Source: Pirellulaceae bacterium
GTDB taxonomy: Bacteria; Planctomycetota; Planctomycetia; Pirellulales; Pirellulaceae
Length of the DNA stretch: 10,582 nucleotides
Direction: 5' to 3'
Assembly: GCA_020846515.1 (NCBI GenBank)
Contig: JADLDX010000934.1
Span: forward strand, 1-10,582
The position numbers and the translations under genes are program-made. Below, piece after piece: positions 5,778 to 10,582 of this stretch (its first letter is position 1; every line of letters begins with the position of its first letter). A model generated the notes under the pieces. The model saw nothing but the letters and a program-made list of their open reading frames with translations, ran no database searches and had not been told where the DNA came from.

Positions 5778-7628
5778 ATGGTCGTAGGAAAGATTATTAG
5801 ACAGCTCAAGCAACTTGCTTGCCAATCCGCCTGCCTTGGGTTTCAGGTAACTTGCCTGGGATTAATCGTGGCGTGCCTCGCGCCGGTCGCTTCGGCCCAG
5901 CAGGCCAAAGGTGACATCAAAGTCTACATTCCGCGCAAGCAAGAAACACCACCTGGACCACCGCTTTCGCCCAGCGATGCGATCAAGAAAATGACGGTAC
6001 CAGATGGCTTTCGCGTCGAATTGGTTGCCGCCGAGCCCGACCTGCTAAACCCAGTGGCCATGGCATTCGATGAACGCGGTCGCATCTGGGTCACGGAGAG
6101 CTTTGAGTATCCGCGTCACGAACCTGGTCCGGGTCGCGATCGCGTTAAAATTTTGGAGGATACCAATCGCGATGGCCGCGTTGATTCGGTCAAGATCTTT
6201 GCCGAAGGCCTGAACATACCTTCGGGTATCGCGGTCGGTTATGGCGGTGTGTGGGTGGCCAACAGCCCGGACATTCTGTTCATGCAAGATACCGACGGGG
6301 ACGACAAGGCTGACAAGACGACGGTCGTGGCCACAGGTTTCGGCCGACTGGATACGCATGAGTTACCTAACAGTCTTACCTGGGGCCCAGATGGGTATCT
6401 CTATGGCTTCAATGGAGTCTTCAACCCATCCAAAGTCCCGACAGCCAAAGGTACGCTGCAATTCACTTGCGCCATGTTCCGTATCGATCCACGCACGAAA
6501 GAATTCACTCTCTTTTGCGAGGGCACCAGCAATCCCTGGGGCATCGCGTTTGATCCTCAAGGCAGTGCCTTTGTGAGCGCCTGTGTGATCGACCATCTAT
6601 GGCACTTGACCGAGACCGGATACTACCATCGTCAAGGCGGCCCGTATCCGCCGCATACTTGGAAAATCGATTCGATCGTCAAGCACAAGCATCAGATGGC
6701 AGCTTACTGCGGTCTGGGCTATATGGACACTGCGGCCTATCCCGAAGAGTATCGCGATGTCTTGGTGATGGGAAACCTGCATGGTAGTTGCATCAATGTC
6801 GACAAACTCCAGCGCCAAGGATCGACCTATTTTGCGACTGGTCGCCCCGACCTGTTGAGCGCACACGACGTCTGGTTCATGCCGGTGGTTCAGAAGATCG
6901 GTCCTGATGGCTGTCTGTACATTCTTGATTGGTATGATCGTTATCACTGCTATCAAGATGCTTCGGCCGATCCCGAGGGTGTCGATCGCGGACATGGTCG
7001 GCTGTATCGACTGGTCCACGGCCAACGTCCGCCAGCCCGCGTACTTGGCAAAGACAGTAACGCGGAGTTGGTCAAGGCATTGGGAGACGCCAATGTCATG
7101 GTTCGCGAGCAAGCGACGCGGTTGTTGGGCGAGCGGAACTGTGACGGCGTGGTGAACCAATTGGAATCGCTGGTCAAGGCTGCCGAGACACCGTTCAAGC
7201 ATCGTATGCATGCTATTCAAGCTCTTGTTTCAGGTCGCGCCCTGACGTTGGAAACAGCCCTGTCATGGTGCGATCACAATGACGCGGCAGTGCGTGCCTG
7301 GGCGGTTCGCGCAGCGGCGCAGCTCTACCCGACTTCCAAGCCATTGGCCGACAAAGTAACGCTGATGGCCGCGGATAAGGCGCCCGATGTGTTGTTGCAA
7401 GTGGCCATCGCCACTGGCAAACTGCAGCATATCGATCGCTTGCCTGTTTGGGTCAACGTACTGGCACACAGCGGCGACGATTCACTGATACCACACATCG
7501 TCTGGCAGAACTTGCACGCAGAATTGCCCGCCAAGAGTGAGCAACTGCTGGCGCTGGTGGAGAAAGTGGATCTTGAGAAAGCCAGCGGCCTGGCAGAACT
7601 GCTAATCAAAGTGGCCGAGAAGAACTGA
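5778..7628 (+). CDS. PVC-type dehydrogenase-like beta-propeller protein, short form without cytochrome domain
   Basis: 616 residues from the ATG at 5778, which has AGGAG 12 nt upstream and opens directly onto a signal peptide (hydrophobic 17-38, cleavage after VASA at about 40). The frame is open back to 5478, but that would overlap DUF72 and bury the signal. Residues about 74-420 form the Piru_Ver_Nterm/membrane-bound dehydrogenase module (TIGR02604-like), a sorbosone/NHL-like propeller: VPDGFRVELVAAEPDLLNPV, FDERGRIWVTES, THELPNSLTWGPDGYLYG, NPWGIAFDPQG, VQKIGPDGCLYILDWYDRYH. Two Asp-rich loops (DTNRDGRVD at 128-136 and DTDGDDKAD at 171-179) look able to bind calcium. From about 430 HEAT-like repeats follow. 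Typical relatives run to about 1000 aa and end in a CxxCH heme domain; here no CxxCH exists and the protein stops at LLIKVAEKN, 15 bp before a repeat array. Substrate unknown; periplasmic location inferred. Confidence 0.88.
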   Translation: MVVGKIIRQLKQLACQSACLGFQVTCLGLIVACLAPVASAQQAKGDIKVYIPRKQETPPGPPLSPSDAIKKMTVPDGFRVELVAAEPDLLNPVAMAFDERGRIWVTESFEYPRHEPGPGRDRVKILEDTNRDGRVDSVKIFAEGLNIPSGIAVGYGGVWVANSPDILFMQDTDGDDKADKTTVVATGFGRLDTHELPNSLTWGPDGYLYGFNGVFNPSKVPTAKGTLQFTCAMFRIDPRTKEFTLFCEGTSNPWGIAFDPQGSAFVSACVIDHLWHLTETGYYHRQGGPYPPHTWKIDSIVKHKHQMAAYCGLGYMDTAAYPEEYRDVLVMGNLHGSCINVDKLQRQGSTYFATGRPDLLSAHDVWFMPVVQKIGPDGCLYILDWYDRYHCYQDASADPEGVDRGHGRLYRLVHGQRPPARVLGKDSNAELVKALGDANVMVREQATRLLGERNCDGVVNQLESLVKAAETPFKHRMHAIQALVSGRALTLETALSWCDHNDAAVRAWAVRAAAQLYPTSKPLADKVTLMAADKAPDVLLQVAIATGKLQHIDRLPVWVNVLAHSGDDSLIPHIVWQNLHAELPAKSEQLLALVEKVDLEKASGLAELLIKVAEKN

Positions 7629-7642
7629 TCCACGTCTGACTT

Positions 7643-7820
7643 AACCGCACGCTAGCGCGCTCGCGGCCGATCAGCCGCAGGGCGCTAGCCCACGGTTTTT
7701 AGGACTGATCAGCCGCAGGGCGCTAGCCCACGGTTTCTTGGGACTGATGAGCCGCCGGGCGCTAGCCCCCGGTTTTTTATCACGCGATGAACCGAAACCG
7801 GACGCTAGCGCATTGCGGTT
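7643..7820. repeat. Tandem array of terminator-like palindromes with inverted ends
   Basis: Three direct units of 38-39 bp start at 7669, 7707 and 7746, each with core GCCGCmGGGCGCTAGCCCmC then GGTTT. Units 1 and 2 are identical through GATCAGCCGCAGGGCGCTAGCCCACGGTTT. A degenerate direct copy lies at 7643-7657 (AACCGCAcGCTAGCG), and an inverted copy at 7803-7820 (CGCTAGCGcatTGCGGTT) mirrors it, so the array has inverted ends. A related unit lies at 4570-4596 inside the other element, also followed by an inverted ATGCGG end. Just outside, GCCGCC-G-GGCGGC (7826-7838) is another palindrome. No protein is encoded. The array fills the space between convergent genes. Confidence 0.8.
7675..7778 (+). 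terminator. Serial terminator-like hairpins after the PVC-type gene
   Basis: Within the array each direct unit folds as CCG..GGGC-GCTA-GCCC..CGG followed by T runs: T5 at 7696-7700, TTTCTT at 7734-7739 and T6 at 7773-7778. On the plus strand these would plausibly stop transcripts from the gene ending at 7628 before they run into the convergent M41 gene. The stems are short (4 plus 3 bp), so strength is uncertain. Confidence 0.45.
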
Positions 7821-7842
7821 GATTGGCCGCCGGGCGGCGTAC

Positions 7843-8355
7843 TTATTTGTCGCGCGTCGCCTCATCAAACAGGTGTCGCGCTGCTCGTCCACTAATTGTT
7901 TGATGGATTAACAATTCTTTGACAATGGATTGTACGGCTTGCCAGTGACCATCATCGGCTAGCAGGTATTCGGTTTTGTCGAGTAAACGACGTTCGAGAC
8001 GAGCCACCTGCCGTTCGCCGGTGGCTCGAGTTTCGGCGAATCGCCGGACCGCGCGCAGGTCTTGTGTGGCTCCGGCCGTAGAGTATTGGCCGGTGTATTG
8101 ATATTCGGCCACCATGCCGGCCATTAGGATCAGGATTTCGTCTTCTAGCCAATCTTTCGTGGGCTTGAATCGCCCCTTCTGAATCTGGCATTGTCCAAGG
8201 CTGGCTACGCCGGCATGGGTTTTGCCAGGCACGATGGTGACACGCTGAATTGGTCTGCCCAGAGCCAACGCGGCCACTGCATGCCCTGCTTCATGAAACG
8301 CTGTGGCGATCAAGCTTGGATCGTGTGATTCAGCATCCACAGTCTGATTCGACAT
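7843..8355 (-). CDS. Stand-alone M41 (FtsH-type) zinc metallopeptidase
   Basis: 170 residues. FHEAGHAVAAL (20-30) carries the HExxH zinc site H21/E22/H25 in the form typical of FtsH, and AGMVAEYQYTGQYSTAGATQDL (from 79) matches the FtsH segment 'GGRVAEE...STGA.nDL', with D99 as the likely third zinc ligand. The remainder is helical, as in the FtsH protease domain, but is shorter. There is no AAA ATPase module, no membrane segment and no signal peptide, whereas FtsH has about 600 residues. So it is a cytosolic peptidase-domain protein that would need a separate partner, or degrade unfolded substrates by itself. Similar single-domain M41-like proteins occur in planctomycetes; the substrate is unknown. 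No clear Shine-Dalgarno; TATACT (8429-8424) is a possible -10. Convergent with the PVC-type gene across the repeat array. Confidence 0.87.
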   Translation of the reverse strand: MSNQTVDAESHDPSLIATAFHEAGHAVAALALGRPIQRVTIVPGKTHAGVASLGQCQIQKGRFKPTKDWLEDEILILMAGMVAEYQYTGQYSTAGATQDLRAVRRFAETRATGERQVARLERRLLDKTEYLLADDGHWQAVQSIVKELLIHQTISGRAARHLFDEATRDK

Positions 8356-8423
8356 GGTCTTGCGAACATAGCTCCGAAGGATACATGCATCGCGTGAATG
8401 ATCTCGCGCGTATTGATGTCGTC

Positions 8424-8429
8424 AGTATA
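8424..8429 (-). promoter_or_regulatory. Possible -10 box for the M41 peptidase gene
   Basis: TATACT on the minus strand matches five of six consensus bases, about 70 nt before the ATG. No good -35 is found 16-18 bp upstream, so this is tentative. Further upstream, two exact TGCATCAA copies (8474-8481 and 8490-8497, period 16) lie in the same 163-bp gap and could be activator sites. Confidence 0.25.
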
Positions 8430-8518
8430 CCGGAATTTAGAGTTCGACGTAGCCTCACCGACGAACGATTTTCTGCATCAAACACTTTATGCATCAACTA
8501 ATTTGGACACCGATCGCT

Positions 8519-9805
8519 TTAGGCATCGACGACGATTGGGCCGATGGGTTGAGCGATACAAGCCACGACTTCGTCGTCGGCGTGAACGCAACTTGGCTTG
8601 TGCGCGTAAGCTACGCGGCCCGCGAGGAGCTTGAGTTTACATGTGCCACAAGCTCCGCTATGACAGGCAGCCGGTAATTCCAGGCCGTGCTCCTTGGCTG
8701 ATTGCCAAACATGTTTTGCCTGGTCACTGATATCCGTTTGCACCGCTGAACGCTCGAAACGAATCGACCACTCAGCCACAGAGATAGCTGATGTTTGTTC
8801 TGCGGAATTTCCAAATGACTCGGAATGGATACGACTGGGCGCGATATCGGCCTGCGACAGTCCGCTGGTAATCGACTGCATCCAGGCATCGGGACCGCAC
8901 AAGTAAAAGTGAGGTTGCGTCTCTTCATTCACGGCCTGGAGAATCGTTTGTGCGTCGAATTTTCCAGTGAGTACCTGTCCATGGGAAACCACGGGCAACT
9001 CACTCTGGCGACTCATGTAGGTATGTACGTTTAATGCTGGGCACAGTTTGCACCACTGGTGCAACATTTTTCCAAATGGCCAATGTTCCTCGTCTTGAAC
9101 TTGAAAGAAAAGATCTACGCGGCGCTGAGGGTTTGTGGCTAGTGAGTGCTTGAGCATGCTCAGCAGTGGCGTGACGCCAATACCAGCGGCTAAGAGCACG
9201 ATGGGCGCTGTCTGTTGGGGCTCAAGTACAAAATCGCCGTGCGGACCGTCGATTAGTACGCAGTCACCTTCTCGAATGTGATCGTGCAGCCAGTTGCTAA
9301 GGCTGACGGCGTTTGCCCTGGAGGACGAGACGCCTTGGCGTTTCACACTGATACGCCACCAGTTTTGATTGGGAGCATCTGAGAGTGAATAACAGCGTAC
9401 GGGCAGACTGGCTCCGCCCAGTGCCGGACGCACCAGCACGAACTGACCCGGTGCAAACATTTGACTGTCGCTACTGCCCAGCCGTGCCGGGGCGTTTGAC
9501 GCACTTGCCAAGGAGAGCGGCGGCTGGAGGTAGAACGAGCGGCAATCGTCCGATTCATCGGCGATCTGGACTACTTCCATGACGCGCCAATTGCTGGACG
9601 AACTTTCCACGCTTTGTCGCTTCAGTTCGCTAGCCATGCGCGCATGTTGAGTATCGCGCTTTAGCCAGAGCTGTTCCTCGCGTCGCCACCTTCGGTTCTG
9701 CAAACTGCTATGGGCCCGATGCCAAGTGGCTGTGGCCAGACGGAAGGCTGATGTCGTCAGCAATCCGGCGGCTGCCGAGGCGGTGGCAATGGAGAGTAGT
9801 TCCAT
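8519..9805 (-). CDS. Membrane-anchored flavin/NAD(P)H reductase fused to 2Fe-2S ferredoxin
   Basis: 428 residues from the ATG at 9805. Residues about 2-25 are a hydrophobic anchor (MELLSIATASAAAGLLTTSAF), followed by a basic stretch (QNRRWRREEQ). The FNR-type module begins near 73: APGQF (118-122), RCYSLSDAP (137-145, flavin binding), AAGIGVTPLLSM (206-217, nucleotide binding) and FYLCGPDAWM (300-309). The C-terminal plant-type ferredoxin has CHSGACGTC (C381, C386, C389) and C416, the CX4CX2C...C ligand set. Electrons would pass NAD(P)H to flavin to 2Fe-2S to an unknown acceptor, as in Hcr, the vanillate demethylase reductase or phenol hydroxylase reductases; domain order resembles Hcr. No hydroxylase or Hcp partner is visible nearby. 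The frame stays open to 10024, but the extra 73 residues look unlike protein and precede the natural anchor. Confidence 0.9.
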   Translation of the reverse strand: MELLSIATASAAAGLLTTSAFRLATATWHRAHSSLQNRRWRREEQLWLKRDTQHARMASELKRQSVESSSSNWRVMEVVQIADESDDCRSFYLQPPLSLASASNAPARLGSSDSQMFAPGQFVLVRPALGGASLPVRCYSLSDAPNQNWWRISVKRQGVSSSRANAVSLSNWLHDHIREGDCVLIDGPHGDFVLEPQQTAPIVLLAAGIGVTPLLSMLKHSLATNPQRRVDLFFQVQDEEHWPFGKMLHQWCKLCPALNVHTYMSRQSELPVVSHGQVLTGKFDAQTILQAVNEETQPHFYLCGPDAWMQSITSGLSQADIAPSRIHSESFGNSAEQTSAISVAEWSIRFERSAVQTDISDQAKHVWQSAKEHGLELPAACHSGACGTCKLKLLAGRVAYAHKPSCVHADDEVVACIAQPIGPIVVDA

Positions 9806-10025
9806 GATTGATATTCGCGAGCAAGGAGGAAAACGGTCTGCTCGGTCCGATGGCCAAGCAGCAGCGCGCGCCATCAAGTCACCGACATTGCATAACCATA
9901 GGTTGCAGATGCCGGGTGTGCCGAGCCTTAAGCTGTAACGATCAAAGCGGCTGTGCCGCATAGCCGCGTCGTTTACGCAAACTATGATGGATAGGTGGTT
10001 TACGACGATGGACATCGGGCCCATA

Positions 10026-10060
10026 TTAGGAAAAAAATTTCGAAATTTCCTAAAGCTTTA
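10026..10060. repeat. AT-rich imperfect palindrome plus adjoining TAAAGCTTTA
   Basis: TTAGGAAA...TTTCCTAA (10026-10053) is an inverted repeat with a four-A bulge around the perfect inner palindrome AATTTCGAAATT (10036-10047). It overlaps a second perfect palindrome, TAAAGCTTTA (10051-10060). The block is far more AT-rich than its surroundings. It could be a regulator site or a bent upstream element for the YTV-repeat gene; neither strand shows a proper terminator tail. Confidence 0.45.
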
Positions 10061-10111
10061 TGGCCATTCCACTTGGCTAGCCTGCTCACCACGCTGGAGC
10101 GTGAATTAGAT

Positions 10112-10140
10112 TTGAAAAAGCCGACCTCTGGCGCCACAAT
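10112..10140 (+). promoter_or_regulatory. Candidate promoter of the YTV-repeat gene
   Basis: TTGAAA (10112-10117), a 17-bp spacer and CACAAT (10135-10140); five and four of six matches. It predicts a start near 10147 and a 5' UTR of about 77 nt before the ATG at 10224. Confidence 0.4.
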
Positions 10141-10223
10141 GGCACTGTCCAGATGTGTTGCTCAAAGTTGTGCTTTGGGCTTACGACCTCTTTTCGATTT
10201 GAAACGTGATGGACTGGGTTGTT

Positions 10224-10582
10224 ATGAAACGTCAATTGAGAGCCTCGTTGTTAGCCACTCTGTCGTTTTTGACGCCGGCTGCGTCTGGCTTGACCATCAC
10301 GCCCGCTGTCGCTCAGGTCTGTGGAAGCCCAGCGTTGACAGTGCAGCCCAAGATCGTCTGGGAAGAAGAGATACAAACGCGATACCGCTTGGTCAATCGC
10401 GTTGAGATGCAAGACAGTGAAGTGGTCAGCCAACGACCCGTCTTGAAATATCGGACTGAGAAACGCAGCTATACCGTGACCAAGCCCGTGCAAGAGACCA
10501 GCACGGTCCAAGAAAAATACACGGTCATGGTGCCGGTGCGCAAACAAGAATTGGTTGATCGCAGTTATTACAAAACCGATTA
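10224..10582 (+). CDS. Secreted YTV-repeat protein, N-terminal part (3' end beyond right edge)
   Basis: 119 codons are visible and the frame is open to the edge. MKRQLRASLLATLSFLTPAASG begins a Sec signal peptide, with likely cleavage after AVA (about 29-31). The mature part reads IVWEEEIQTRYRLVNRVEMQ, then SYTVTKPVQET and KYTVMVPVRKQ at about 90-115: two 'YTVxxPVxxx' units about 18-20 residues apart. This is the pattern of planctomycete surface proteins with long arrays of YTV..PV.ET repeats, thought to be beta-rich and exported; their function is not known. If the gene follows the type, more repeats lie beyond the edge. GGACTGGG lies just before the ATG. An in-frame ATG at 10209 is possible but would put MDWVV in front of the signal peptide. 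Confidence 0.8.
   Translation, partial: MKRQLRASLLATLSFLTPAASGLTITPAVAQVCGSPALTVQPKIVWEEEIQTRYRLVNRVEMQDSEVVSQRPVLKYRTEKRSYTVTKPVQETSTVQEKYTVMVPVRKQELVDRSYYKTD

Larger units (their letters stand above)
9806..10223. other. Divergent intergenic region of 418 bp
   Basis: Lies between the minus-strand reductase and the plus-strand YTV-repeat gene. It contains GCGGCT/AGCCGC (9947-9952 and 9962-9967, 9-nt loop), an AT-rich palindrome pair at 10026-10060, and a candidate plus-strand promoter at 10112-10140. A plus-strand frame open from 9995 to 10405 overlaps the start of the next gene and shows no recognisable protein features; I do not call it. No convincing promoter for the reductase was found. 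Confidence 0.5.

Noticed and set aside
6597..7220. Long minus-strand frame of 207 codons inside the PVC-type gene
   Set aside because: Antisense to a well-supported coding region; an expected shadow in a GC-rich gene.
7643..7820. CRISPR array
   Set aside because: The repeated units directly abut and contain no unique spacers; they are tandem palindromes.
9806..10024. Upstream extension of the reductase by 73 codons
   Set aside because: The extension has several scattered Cys and Arg and no pattern, and it precedes the natural anchor segment beginning MELLSIA.
9995..10405. Plus-strand frame of 136 codons
   Set aside because: It overlaps the YTV-repeat gene in another frame; the latter has a signal peptide and recognisable repeats.

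Overview
The window looks like a chromosomal segment of a planctomycete, probably from the Pirellulaceae (Rhodopirellula/Blastopirellula-type). The clearest markers are a PVC-type dehydrogenase-like beta-propeller protein (5778-7628), the start of a secreted protein with 'YTV..PV.E' repeats (10224 to the right edge), small secreted proteins without recognised domains, mostly weak Shine-Dalgarno sites, and intergenic repeats of a 'GCCGCxGGGCGcTAGCCCxCGGTTTTT' type. This assignment is inferred from gene content; no rRNA or tRNA gene was seen.

Left third, minus strand: the first 231 codons of a citramalate synthase (cimA, isoleucine precursor) run off the left edge. In front of it is what reads as a complete transcription attenuator: a near-consensus promoter (997-1025), a 30-codon leader ORF ending in LLIINPIIIQQR (829-921), a segment able to form an antiterminator (822-827), and an intrinsic terminator with a T6 run (753-785). 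This is the most interesting feature of the window. Upstream are a small secreted protein (1054-1416) and a tightly packed three-gene minus-strand set: a small unknown protein, a 188-aa unknown protein coupled by an ATGA overlap, and a Nif3/DUF34 dinuclear-metal protein.

Middle: a secreted ChbG/YdjC-like carbohydrate deacetylase (3562-4479) and a DUF72 protein (4686-5567), both minus strand, are separated by a non-coding element of about 144 bp. Its 25-bp inverted ends begin exactly at the DUF72 stop codon. The DUF72 gene is divergent from the PVC-type dehydrogenase-like gene, which ends after its HEAT-like region and lacks the C-terminal c-type cytochrome usual in the family. A tandem array of terminator-like palindromes (7643-7820) starts 15 bases after its stop. 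The same palindrome unit sits inside the element at 4545-4688.

Right third: a stand-alone M41 (FtsH-type) zinc peptidase without an AAA module (7843-8355) and a membrane-anchored flavin reductase fused to a plant-type 2Fe-2S ferredoxin (8519-9805) lie on the minus strand. A 418-bp intergenic region with AT-rich palindromes and a candidate promoter follows. The plus-strand YTV-repeat protein is cut by the right edge.

The genes look like housekeeping and lineage-specific functions rather than one dedicated system. I saw no CRISPR array, prophage or defence cluster.
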